Source: Herbihabitans rhizosphaerae (GTDB lineage: Bacteria > Actinomycetota > Actinomycetes > Mycobacteriales > Pseudonocardiaceae). From it: DNA of 64,000 bases. The stretch spans positions 544,146 to 608,145 of the forward strand of contig NZ_SGWQ01000003.1 of assembly GCF_004216555.1 (NCBI RefSeq). The letters are read 5' to 3'. Below, piece after piece: positions 54,476-62,834 of this stretch. Every line of letters begins with the position of its first letter. Position 1 is the first letter of the stretch. The position numbers and the translations under genes were made by a program. Below the pieces are notes generated by a model. That model had not been told where the DNA came from. It was given only the letters and a program-made list of their open reading frames with translations, and did not search any database.

Positions 54476-56227
54476 ATGCGCAAGGTTAGAGCCACCCTGG
54501 TAGCCATGGCGATCGTCGCCTTGATCCCGGCATCGGCCGGCGGGCAGGACGTACCCGGCCCGACCGGCAAGTTCGACCGTCCGCGCGAGGGCTTCGCGGC
54601 GGCGAACACGCTGCTGCGCGACGGCCCGCCGGAGCAGGTGGGGCTTGACCCGGCGCCGATCCGCGCCGCGGACGGCAAGATCGCGAAGTGGACGACGGTG
54701 GACCCGGCGACCGGTCACCCGCTGTTCGCCGGCGCGGTGTCACTGCTGGCACACGACGGCGTGATCGTGCACCGGTCGCAGCACGGCCAGGCGCTGCGCT
54801 ACGCGGACGCGAACGGCACCGAGCTGCCTGCCGGTCAGCAGGTGCCGATGCGGCCGGACACGATCTTCGACATGGCGTCGATCAGTAAGCTGTTCACCTC
54901 GATCACCGTGATGCAGCTGATCGAACAGGGCAAGGTCGACGTGGACGCCCCGGTGGCGAAGTACCTGCCCGAGTTCGGCGTGAACGGCAAGGAAGCGATC
55001 ACCGTCAAGCAGCTGCTGACGCACGTGTCCGGCTTGGAGCCGTTCCTGCCGCTGTGGCGGGACTGGCCGGACGTGCCGTCGCGGATCAAGGCGGTGATGG
55101 ACGTCGCGCCGAAGAGCGTGCCCGGCACCACCTACGTGTACTCCGACCTGAACCTGATCACCCTCGGCGTGCTCGTCGAGCGGATCACCGGGTCCACTTT
55201 GGACACCGCGGTGCGCACGAAGATCACCGAGCCGCTCGGCATGCGGGACACCGGGTACAACCCGCCGCCGTCCAAGCTGGACAGGATCGCGGCCACGGAG
55301 TTCCAGTCGAACCCGCCGCGCGGAATGGTCCGCGGGTCGGTGCACGACGAGAACGCGTGGTCGCTGGGCGGGGTGGCCGGGCACGCCGGCGTCTTCTCCA
55401 CCGCGCGCGACATGGCGACACTGGCGCAAACGATACTGAACGGCGGATCCTATGCGGGACAACGGATCCTGGGCCAGGACGCGGTCACCGCGATGCTCAC
55501 GAACCACAACCAGAACTTCCCGGACAACTCGCACGGGCTGGGCTTCGAGCTGGACCAGCGGTGGTACATGGGCGGCCTGGCCGGGCCGCGCACGGCGGGC
55601 CACACCGGGTTCACCGGGACCAGTCTGGTGATCGACCCGGCGTCGCGTTCGTTCGCTATCCTGCTCACCAACCGGGTGCATCCGACCCGTGGCTGGGGCT
55701 CGATCAACCTGGCGCGCGAGACGATCGCGACCGGGCTCGCCAACGCGTTATCGGTCACCCCGAAGCGCGGCTACAACGCGCACTACACCGGTATCGGCGA
55801 CCAGAGCACGGCGACGCTGGACACCGTGGCGCTGACTCCGAGGGGCGGGCCGGTCGGCGTGCGGTTCCAGGCCTTCGTGGATACCGAGAACACCGATCAG
55901 CTCGTGCTCGAGTCCAGTGTGGACGGTGTGACGTTCACACCGGTTCCGGTGCGGGCGAGTGGGCCGGGTGCCCCCGACGGCGACGTACCAGCGCTCGCGG
56001 GCGCCGGACACCGCCGTTGGTGGTCTGTTTCCGCCGAAGTTGCCGAGGCGTTACCCGAAGGGACGTCGATCACGTTCCGCTGGCGCTTCACTACGGACCG
56101 CCGCTATACCGGACGCGGTGTGTACGTCGATGGGATCAAGGTCACCGACGGTAGTGGAACGCTCCTTGATGGTGAGAAAGAACCCGTCTTGTTACGTCCT
56201 CGAGGCTGGGAAACGCGAACTCGATAG
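54476..56227 (+). CDS. Secreted beta-lactamase-family serine hydrolase (YbbE/AmiE-like)
   Basis: 583 residues from ATG 54476, with GAGGTG upstream. A signal peptide is followed by a class C beta-lactamase/PBP fold: the Ser-x-x-Lys is SISK in MASISKLFTS, the Tyr motif YSD in YVYSDLNLI, and the third motif region is GHTGFTGTSL. Residues ~440-583 form an extra beta-rich domain (VGVRFQAFVDTENTDQLVLESS). B. subtilis has the same gene (ybbE/amiE) beside nagZ and namZ, where it acts on muropeptide stem peptides. The catalytic role here is inferred from that context. Confidence 0.82.
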   Translation: MRKVRATLVAMAIVALIPASAGGQDVPGPTGKFDRPREGFAAANTLLRDGPPEQVGLDPAPIRAADGKIAKWTTVDPATGHPLFAGAVSLLAHDGVIVHRSQHGQALRYADANGTELPAGQQVPMRPDTIFDMASISKLFTSITVMQLIEQGKVDVDAPVAKYLPEFGVNGKEAITVKQLLTHVSGLEPFLPLWRDWPDVPSRIKAVMDVAPKSVPGTTYVYSDLNLITLGVLVERITGSTLDTAVRTKITEPLGMRDTGYNPPPSKLDRIAATEFQSNPPRGMVRGSVHDENAWSLGGVAGHAGVFSTARDMATLAQTILNGGSYAGQRILGQDAVTAMLTNHNQNFPDNSHGLGFELDQRWYMGGLAGPRTAGHTGFTGTSLVIDPASRSFAILLTNRVHPTRGWGSINLARETIATGLANALSVTPKRGYNAHYTGIGDQSTATLDTVALTPRGGPVGVRFQAFVDTENTDQLVLESSVDGVTFTPVPVRASGPGAPDGDVPALAGAGHRRWWSVSAEVAEALPEGTSITFRWRFTTDRRYTGRGVYVDGIKVTDGSGTLLDGEKEPVLLRPRGWETRTR

Positions 56228-56343
56228 CAACTTGCAGCTAACGATATCCTTGTCACCTGCGATTTCGTAGGCAACCCGTCGGCGGTGGACGGGCTGGCCG
56301 AGCATGGAGTGGGGTCGTGCACATGAGCACAGAAACGTGGCGC

Positions 56344-56372
56344 TTGTCTGCCACCAGCACTGTTAGTAAGTT
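56344..56372 (+). promoter_or_regulatory. Leaderless promoter of murR
   Basis: TTGTCT (56344-56349), a 17-nt spacer and TAAGTT (56367-56372) end 6 nt before the GTG start, leaving no room for a ribosome-binding site. Confidence 0.65.
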
Positions 56373-56378
56373 TCCCAC

Positions 56379-57311
56379 GTGAGCACACCTGAAATCGTCG
56401 CCGAGCACGCGGAGACCAGCCCCCTGGTCCGCATCCGCTCGCTGCTGCCCGGGTTGGCACGGGCCGAGCAGCGAGTCGCCAAGGTAGTGCTCGAGAATCC
56501 GTCCACGGTCGCCCGGCGCAGCATCACCGAGGTGGCGGAAGCCGCTGGTACCTCAGAGACCACGGTGACCAGGTTCTGCAAGGCGATCGGCGTCGGCGGC
56601 TACCCCGAGCTGCGCATCGCGCTCGCGGCCGACACCGCCCGATCGTCCGTGCGCGCCGAGCGTGACCTCGGCGGCGAGATCGGCCCGGACGACGAACTGC
56701 ACACGGTCGTCAGCAAGGTCACCTTCGCCGACGCGCGCGCCGTCGAGGAGACCGCCGAGCAGCTCGACACCGAGGTGCTGCAGCGCGTCGTCGAGGCGGT
56801 GGCCTTGGCCGGCCGGGTCGACGTGTACGGCGTCGGCGCGAGCGCGTTCGTGGCCGCCGACCTCCAGCAGAAGCTGCACCGCATCGGGCGGGTCTGCTTC
56901 GCCTGGAACGACACGCACATCATGCTCACCTCGGCCGCCGTACTCGGGAAGGGCGACGTGGCCGTGGGCATCTCGCACACCGGCGCCACCACCGACACGG
57001 TGGAGGCACTGCGGGTGGCGCGGCGGCACGGCGCGACCACGGTCGCGCTGACCAACTTCCCGCGCTCGCCGATCAGCGAGGTGGCCGACCACGTGATCAC
57101 CACGGCCGCGCGCGAGACGACGTTCCGCTCCGGCGCGATGGCCAGCAGGATCGCCCAGCTCACGGTGATCGACTGCCTGTTCATCGGCGTCGCGCAGCGG
57201 CACCTGGACAGCTCCATGACCGCGTTGGAGTCGACCCGTGACGCGGTGGGTACCCATCGACTGGAGACGCGGCCGGACGGCCGGCGTCGGATTCGGGAGA
57301 ACGGCAAGTGA
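56379..57311 (+). CDS. murR: MurR/RpiR-family transcriptional regulator
   Basis: 310 residues. The N-terminal HTH of the RpiR family (RAEQRVAKVVLENPSTVARRSITEVAEAAGTSETTVTRFCKAIG) is followed by a SIS sugar-phosphate-binding domain (VDVYGVGASAFVAADLQQKL, AVGISHTGATTDTVEAL, TTVALTNFPRSPISE). In characterised cases MurR senses MurNAc-6-phosphate. It is 28 nt upstream of murQ, and the start is GTG 56379 on an apparently leaderless message. The C-terminal 20 residues are Arg-rich. Confidence 0.9.
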   Translation: MSTPEIVAEHAETSPLVRIRSLLPGLARAEQRVAKVVLENPSTVARRSITEVAEAAGTSETTVTRFCKAIGVGGYPELRIALAADTARSSVRAERDLGGEIGPDDELHTVVSKVTFADARAVEETAEQLDTEVLQRVVEAVALAGRVDVYGVGASAFVAADLQQKLHRIGRVCFAWNDTHIMLTSAAVLGKGDVAVGISHTGATTDTVEALRVARRHGATTVALTNFPRSPISEVADHVITTAARETTFRSGAMASRIAQLTVIDCLFIGVAQRHLDSSMTALESTRDAVGTHRLETRPDGRRRIRENGK

Positions 57312-57339
57312 TCGCGGGCCGCGAACCGGAGGTGACCGA

Positions 57340-58266
57340 ATGACCGTGCCACGCCAAGCCGTGCACGTCGATTCCCCGACCGAGCTTCGCAACCCGCGCA
57401 CCACGGACATCGACCAGCTGAGCACGCTGGCGTTGCTGCGCACGATCAACGCGGAGGACCGTCGCGTGCCGGAGGCGGTGGCCGCGACACTGCCAAGGCT
57501 GGCCGTCGCGGTCGACCTCGCGGTCGAGGCGCTGCGCAGGGGCAACCGCGTGCACTACGTGGGCGCCGGCACGTCCGGCCGGCTGGCCACGGTGGACGCC
57601 GCCGAGCTGCCGCCCACGTACAACGTGCCGCCGGACTGGTTCGTCGCGCACCACGCGGGCGGCTCGGGCGCGCTGCGAGACGCGTCCGAGGCGGCCGAGG
57701 ACGACGACGACGCGGGTGCCGAGGAGCTGACGCGCGACGGTAAGTCGGGCGACTTCGTGCTCGGCCTGACCGCGTCCGGCCGCACGCCGTACGTGCTCGG
57801 CGCTTTGCAGGCGGCGCACCGGATCGGCGCGCGCACCGCGCTGATGTGCGGCAATCCGGACGCGGCACCCGGCGACTTCGTCGACGTGATCATCGCGGTG
57901 GACACCGGCCCCGAGGTGATCGCCGGCTCCACTCGGATGAAGGCCGGCACCGCGCAGAAGGTCGTACTGACCGCGTTCTCCACCGCCGTGATGGTGAAGA
58001 TGGGGCGCACGTACTCGAACCTGATGGTGAGTGTGCGGGCGACCAACGCGAAGCTGCGCGGCCGCACGCTGCGCATCCTGCGCGACGCGACCGGGCTGAG
58101 CATGGCGGAGTGCGAGGAGGCGTTGGCCGCGGCCAACGGTGACCTCAAGGTCGCACTCGTGCACCTGTTGTCCGGTGTGGAGGCCGGCCGCGCGGCACGG
58201 GCGCTGGATGACGCCGATGGCAAGGTCCGCGAGGCGTTGGATCTGTTGAGCGCACCCGCGTTCTAA
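57340..58266 (+). CDS. murQ: N-acetylmuramic acid 6-phosphate etherase
   Basis: 308 residues from ATG 57340 behind GGAGGTGA. It is a SIS-domain lyase/hydrolase that cleaves the D-lactyl ether of MurNAc-6-P to give GlcNAc-6-P and lactate. Typical segments are TELRNPRTTDID, VHYVGAGTSGRLATVDAAELPPTY, LTASGRTPYVLGAL, GPEVIAGSTRMKAGTAQK and the C-terminal helix block VALVHLLSGVEAGRAARAL. It needs a MurNAc kinase or PTS to make its substrate; neither is encoded nearby. Confidence 0.96.
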   Translation: MTVPRQAVHVDSPTELRNPRTTDIDQLSTLALLRTINAEDRRVPEAVAATLPRLAVAVDLAVEALRRGNRVHYVGAGTSGRLATVDAAELPPTYNVPPDWFVAHHAGGSGALRDASEAAEDDDDAGAEELTRDGKSGDFVLGLTASGRTPYVLGALQAAHRIGARTALMCGNPDAAPGDFVDVIIAVDTGPEVIAGSTRMKAGTAQKVVLTAFSTAVMVKMGRTYSNLMVSVRATNAKLRGRTLRILRDATGLSMAECEEALAAANGDLKVALVHLLSGVEAGRAARALDDADGKVREALDLLSAPAF

Positions 58267-58304
58267 CCCTGGCGTTGTGACCAATTCCCCAGCAGAATGG
58301 GGAT

Positions 58305-59321
58305 ATGGTTAAGACCCCACCGTTTCGTGCGCTGACGCTCGCCTGTGTGATCGTCGCGAACGCGATCACCGCCGTGCCCATCGCCTCGGCCGACGACACA
58401 CCGCCGGTCGTGGTGTTCGACGGCGACATGGGTTACGACGACGTCGCCGCGCTCGCGTATCTCGTGCAGGAGGACCGGCTCGGCCGGATCGACCTGCGTG
58501 CGGTGACGGTGGTGAACAACGGACTCGGCTACCCGGGCAGGGCGATCCGCAACGCGCGCTGCCTGCTGGAGCGGCTCGGCGCGCGGGACGTGGAGGTGGC
58601 CGACGGCGCGAACACCGCGCCGAACGCCTTTCCCGCCGAACTGCGCGACCTGGCCGATCGTGTGGTGAGCAGCGTGACGCCGGGGTGCACGGCCACCGAG
58701 GAACAGTCCGAGACGCCGGCCCACGAGGTGATCAGGCGGACCGTGTCCGATCACCCGGCGGCGCGGGTGATCGCGACCGGACCGTTGACCAACGTCGCCC
58801 GAGCGGGCAACGTGCGGCACGTGATCGCGATGGGCGGCGCGATCCATGTGCCGGGCGGCTTGTGCTGCGGCGCGCCGCCGGGGTTCGACAACACCCAGGA
58901 GTTCAACCTCTGGGTCGATCCCGTCGCGGCGCGCTCGGTCGTGGCGACCACGCCGAAGCTGCGGCTCGTTCCCTTGGACGCCACCAACCACGCGCCGGTC
59001 ACGCGCGAGTTCATCGACCGGCTCGGCGAAGATCACGACACGACGGCGGCCGACCTGGTGCTCGAACTGATCAGCCATCCGGAGCTCAAGGGTCTCGTGG
59101 ACGACGGCGAGTTGTTCTGGTGGGACGCGATCACAGCCGCGGCCGCGGTGCACGACGACCTGGTGCGGTTCCGGCCGGGCAGGCTGGACGTGATCACGTC
59201 CGGGCCGTCGACCGGGCGGGCGGTGCTCACCAGGGACGGCAACCGCGCCCGCTACGGCGCCGCCGGGGACGGGCCGGCCTTCGAGCGGCGATTCCTCGAC
59301 TCGCTGAACGGGCGGCGCTGA
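58305..59321 (+). CDS. Secreted nucleoside hydrolase (inosine/uridine-preferring family)
   Basis: 338 residues from ATG 58305, with GGGG close upstream. A signal peptide (RALTLACVIVANAITAVPIASA) leads into the family motif VVVFDGDMGYDDVAAL, where the DxDxxxDD cluster binds Ca2+. RVIATGPLTNVARA, AMGGAIHVPGG and EFNLWVDPVAARSV follow, and the C-terminal WWDAITAAAAVHDD completes the metal site. It would release bases from extracellular nucleosides. It lies 38 nt after murQ, possibly in the same transcript. Confidence 0.9.
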   Translation: MVKTPPFRALTLACVIVANAITAVPIASADDTPPVVVFDGDMGYDDVAALAYLVQEDRLGRIDLRAVTVVNNGLGYPGRAIRNARCLLERLGARDVEVADGANTAPNAFPAELRDLADRVVSSVTPGCTATEEQSETPAHEVIRRTVSDHPAARVIATGPLTNVARAGNVRHVIAMGGAIHVPGGLCCGAPPGFDNTQEFNLWVDPVAARSVVATTPKLRLVPLDATNHAPVTREFIDRLGEDHDTTAADLVLELISHPELKGLVDDGELFWWDAITAAAAVHDDLVRFRPGRLDVITSGPSTGRAVLTRDGNRARYGAAGDGPAFERRFLDSLNGRR

Positions 59322-59406
59322 CCACCCTGAGACCGAACCGGGGTCTTCCCTGATCTCCTCCGGCATCCCGATCAATACGGTCGAGCTGTCGACTAGGAGG
59401 ATTTCC

Positions 59407-61731
59407 ATGGGACACAAGGGTTTCCGGTGGCGTTTGGCGCTGACCGGGGCACTCACCGCGACGGTCGCGGCCGCCGCGCCCGCGGTGGCAGCCGAACCGT
59501 CCACAGTGGACGGTCACGGTCTGTCCGCGTTGATCAGGACGACCGAGTACGGCCTGCCGCACATCGTGGCGCGCGACTACGCCGGCGCCGGGTTCGGCCA
59601 GGGTTACGTGGCCGCGCGGGACCACCAGTGCGTGATCGGCGAGGGCATGGTGTCACTGGCGGGTGAACGCTCGCGCTACTTCGGCCCTGAGGGGTCGCCC
59701 ACGAACACCCTCGTCCGGGCGCGCACCAACCTGTCGAGTGACGCGTACTTCCGCGCGCTGGAGGACAATGTGCGGCGGCTGGTCGACGCGCCGGCGCCGC
59801 TCGGTCCGCAGCAGGGCGTGCGCGACATGGTGCGCGGATATGCGTTGGGGTACAACAAGTTCCTCGGCGAACGGCAGCACACCAGCTGTGACGGCGCGCC
59901 GTGGCTGCGGCCGATGACCGAGCTGGACGTGTACCGCCGCGCCTACGCGTGGGGCCTGGCGTTCGGCTGGTCGAGCACGCCGGACCAGTTCGCCAGCGGC
60001 CCCGGCGCCGCCGGATCCGCGCCGGCCGACCGTCCGATGTCCGGCCCGGGCAGCAACTCGATCGCGTTCGGCCGGAACGCCACGGCCAACGGGCGCGGCA
60101 TCTCGATCGGCAACCCGCATCTGCCGTGGGTCGGCGACTACCTGTGGCACCAGACGCACGTGACGATCCCCGGGCGGCTGAACGTGGCCGGCGCCGGTTT
60201 CGTCGGCATGCCCACGATCGCCTTGGGGCACAACGAAACCATGGCGTGGAGCGGCACGATGGTGGACGCCGTGCGACCGTTCACGCTGTTCGAGCTGACG
60301 CTGGTACCAGGATCGCCGACGACCTATCTGGTCGACGGACGGCCCGAGCCGATGCGGCGCCGCGACATCGGCGTCGACGTGCGGCGGCCGGACGAGAACG
60401 TCGGGCGCGAGACCCGCACCCAGTGGTGGACGCGGTACGGCCCGGTGGTGACCGGCGCGCACGGCATCGACACACCGTGGACGGCCGAACGCGCGTTCGC
60501 CATGGCCGACCCGAACGCCGGCAACCTGCGCCTGCTGAACTCGCTGTTCGAGATCGGCCACGCGCGGGACGCGCGGCAGGTGCACGACGCCATCCGCCGT
60601 ACCCAGGGCTTGTCGCTGTTCAACCTGCTGGCGACCGACTCGCACGGTGCGACGTTGTACTCCGGCGCGACCGTGGTGCCGAATGTGCCCGACGCGCACG
60701 CGGCACGGTGCAACACCGCGCTCGGGCAGGAGACGTTCGCGGCCGACGGGATCGCCGTGCTGGACGGGTCGCGGACCGGCTGCGCGTGGCGCACCGACGC
60801 GGACGCGATCCAGCCGGGCACGTTCGGGCCGGCGAACCTGCCGATTCTGGAGCGCTCGGACTATGTCGCGAACTCCAACGAGAGCTACTGGCTGACCAAC
60901 GCCTCGGCGCCGATGCCGAAGCACGCGCGGATACTCGGCACGGCCGAGGAGACGCGCAACGTGCGCACCCGGGACACGCTGGTGGAGATCCGCGATCAGC
61001 TCGCCAAGGAGCCGTTCACCGGTGACGGCGCGCGGAACCTGTTGCTGTCCAACCGGTCGCACGCCGCCGAGCTGACAATACCCGGTCTGCTGCGCCTGTG
61101 CCCGTCGCTCGGCGAAGATCTGCGGGAGGCCTGCGACGCGCTCGCCCGCTGGGATCTCAAGTCCAATGTGGACAGTCGGGGTACCGTGCTGTTCAACCGA
61201 TTCTGGACGAAGGTGGACGTGCTGCCGGAGGCTCAGCTGTGGCGGAACCCTTACCTGCCAAGCGATCCGGTGAACACGCCGAACACGCTCGACATCACCA
61301 ACCCGGCGATCGCCACGGCGTTCGCCGACGCGGTGAAAGAACTTCGGGCGGCGAACATCCGGCCGGACGCGCCGCTCGGCGAGCACCTGGCGACCGAGCG
61401 GGGTGGGCGACGGTTCCCGCTGGCCGGTGCGCCGGGCGAGACCGGCACGTTCAACGTGATCAACGCGCGGTGGGACCCGGCTCGCGGGTACGTCGGCGTC
61501 GGGGAGCCGGGCGCGAACGGCTCCAGCTACCTGCACGTGATCTCGTTCGGGGAGTCGCGATGCCCCGACGCGCGCACGCTGACCGTCTACTCGCAGTCCT
61601 CGGACCCGCTGTCACCGCACCACGCTGATCAGACGGACCTGTTGGCCCGCAAGGAGATGGTGCGCACCCGCTTCTGCGAGCGGGACATCATGACCGCACC
61701 CGACCTCCGCATCGAACACATCCACGGCTGA
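59407..61731 (+). CDS. Secreted penicillin acylase-family amidase (Ntn hydrolase)
   Basis: 774 residues from ATG 59407 with AGGAGG. A signal peptide precedes an alpha chain, then the autoproteolysis site GPGSNSIAFG with the nucleophile at Ser216, exposed as the N-terminus of the beta chain. GISIGNPHLPW and FNRFWTKVDVL and the beta-chain Asn in SNESYW are as in the family. Relatives include penicillin, cephalosporin, aculeacin and acyl-homoserine-lactone acylases. The large size and secreted nature are closest to aculeacin A/AHL acylases, but the substrate is uncertain. Confidence 0.9.
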   Translation: MGHKGFRWRLALTGALTATVAAAAPAVAAEPSTVDGHGLSALIRTTEYGLPHIVARDYAGAGFGQGYVAARDHQCVIGEGMVSLAGERSRYFGPEGSPTNTLVRARTNLSSDAYFRALEDNVRRLVDAPAPLGPQQGVRDMVRGYALGYNKFLGERQHTSCDGAPWLRPMTELDVYRRAYAWGLAFGWSSTPDQFASGPGAAGSAPADRPMSGPGSNSIAFGRNATANGRGISIGNPHLPWVGDYLWHQTHVTIPGRLNVAGAGFVGMPTIALGHNETMAWSGTMVDAVRPFTLFELTLVPGSPTTYLVDGRPEPMRRRDIGVDVRRPDENVGRETRTQWWTRYGPVVTGAHGIDTPWTAERAFAMADPNAGNLRLLNSLFEIGHARDARQVHDAIRRTQGLSLFNLLATDSHGATLYSGATVVPNVPDAHAARCNTALGQETFAADGIAVLDGSRTGCAWRTDADAIQPGTFGPANLPILERSDYVANSNESYWLTNASAPMPKHARILGTAEETRNVRTRDTLVEIRDQLAKEPFTGDGARNLLLSNRSHAAELTIPGLLRLCPSLGEDLREACDALARWDLKSNVDSRGTVLFNRFWTKVDVLPEAQLWRNPYLPSDPVNTPNTLDITNPAIATAFADAVKELRAANIRPDAPLGEHLATERGGRRFPLAGAPGETGTFNVINARWDPARGYVGVGEPGANGSSYLHVISFGESRCPDARTLTVYSQSSDPLSPHHADQTDLLARKEMVRTRFCERDIMTAPDLRIEHIHG

Positions 61732-61736
61732 TTCGC

Positions 61737-61817
61737 GAGTCCCGCGCCCTGCACCGGTGAGTCCCGCGCTCAGGCAGGTGCAGGGCGCGGGACTCACCGT
61801 GCCTGAGCGCGGAACTC
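61737..61817. repeat. Nested ABA'B' inverted repeat element
   Basis: Arm A (61737-61755, GAGTCCCGCGCCCTGCACC) and A' (61777-61795) are perfect 19-bp complements. Arm B (61759-61776, GAGTCCCGCGCTCAGGCA) and B' (61800-61817) match at 17 of 18. The order A-B-A'-B' allows a pseudoknot or alternative hairpins. It lies between convergent genes, so it may also terminate both. Confidence 0.8.
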
Positions 61818-61825
61818 GCGCCTTA

Positions 61826-62668
61826 TCACGCGCCGTACAACTCGTCTGCCAGCCGTTCGATGAGGGCCACCGACGCCGCCGGATCCAGGGCCTCGGACCG
61901 AAGATGGTCGAAGACCGAGAGTGCCTCCCGGGCCTCGTCCTCGTCTTCGTGGAGCCGCGCACCATTGACGTAGGGCGCGTAGAGCATCACCGGATCATTG
62001 GGGTCTGGGAAGGACAACAGAGCGAAGGGCGCGCGCATCCCGCCGTGACCACCCAGCGACCGGGGCAGCACTTGAAGCGTCACCGACGGCAGGTCGGCCG
62101 CCGACGCCACCTTCTCCAGTTGCGCGCGCATCACCTCCGTGCCGCCAACTGGTACGTGGAACGCGCTCTCGTCCACGATCGCCACCAACTCCAGTGGGCG
62201 TTGATCGTCGGAGAGTCGCCTCTGGCGAATCATGCGAACCTTGACCTCGTTGTCACGCTGCGCCGCCGATCGCACCATCAAACTCTTCCGGAACAGTGCC
62301 CGTGCATACGCCTCGGTCTGAAGCAGGCCGGGAAGGTGCATCAAGGTCAGCTCACGAACCAGATTGGCCTCGGTTTCGACATCGACATAACCCAGGCCCA
62401 TGGGGACGAACGCCTCTGTCCACACGGGTACTCGCGCTTGCCTGACCTGGTCGAGCAACCCGTCCACAAAGTGGTCGTAGTAGTCCATCATCGACTTGAC
62501 CACGTGAATGTTGGGCTTCACCTCGCCCGCCTCCAGCCGCTGGAGCGCGCTGGTGCTCATGTCCAACACCTTGGCCGCGTCCTTGATCTTCTTGCCGGCG
62601 CCCTCGCGCATCTGGCGCAGTTGCCTGCCCAGCTTGCGTCGCAGGAACGGACGTGCATCCCGCGCCAT
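61826..62668 (-). CDS. XRE-family regulator with DUF5753 domain
   Basis: 280 residues from ATG 62668, with AAAGGG 7 nt upstream. The HTH is at RRKLGRQLRQMREGAGKKIKDAAKVLDMSTSALQRLEAGEVKP. A DUF5753 domain follows (YVDVETEANLVRELTLMHLPGLLQTEAYARAL, RQRRLSDDQRPLELVAIVDESAF, VTLQVLPRSLGGHGGMRAPFALLSFP). Such regulators are abundant in actinomycetes, normally next to a DUF397 gene. Here the divergent neighbour is not DUF397. A long inverted repeat upstream is a candidate operator. Confidence 0.9.
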   Translation of the reverse strand: MARDARPFLRRKLGRQLRQMREGAGKKIKDAAKVLDMSTSALQRLEAGEVKPNIHVVKSMMDYYDHFVDGLLDQVRQARVPVWTEAFVPMGLGYVDVETEANLVRELTLMHLPGLLQTEAYARALFRKSLMVRSAAQRDNEVKVRMIRQRRLSDDQRPLELVAIVDESAFHVPVGGTEVMRAQLEKVASAADLPSVTLQVLPRSLGGHGGMRAPFALLSFPDPNDPVMLYAPYVNGARLHEDEDEAREALSVFDHLRSEALDPAASVALIERLADELYGA

Positions 62669-62710
62669 TGCCACACCCTTTCGATCACCAGTCGTAGTGA
62701 CATGATCGCA

Positions 62711-62740
62711 AGCGGGTACCCCGCGTGCGGGTTACCCGCT
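62711..62740. promoter_or_regulatory. Candidate operator: 14-bp inverted repeat
   Basis: AGCGGGTACCCCGC, a 2-nt spacer GT, then GCGGGTTACCCGCT: 13 of 14 positions are complementary. It is 43 bp upstream of the XRE gene and 95 bp upstream of the divergent gene. Confidence 0.55.
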
Positions 62741-62834
62741 CCCGGGCGCGGCTCATCGCCTTCGGGTGAACCCGCGAACCCGTATGGATGCTTGTCAGGG
62801 ACACCAATCCTTCTGTCCACAATGGAGCGTCTAT

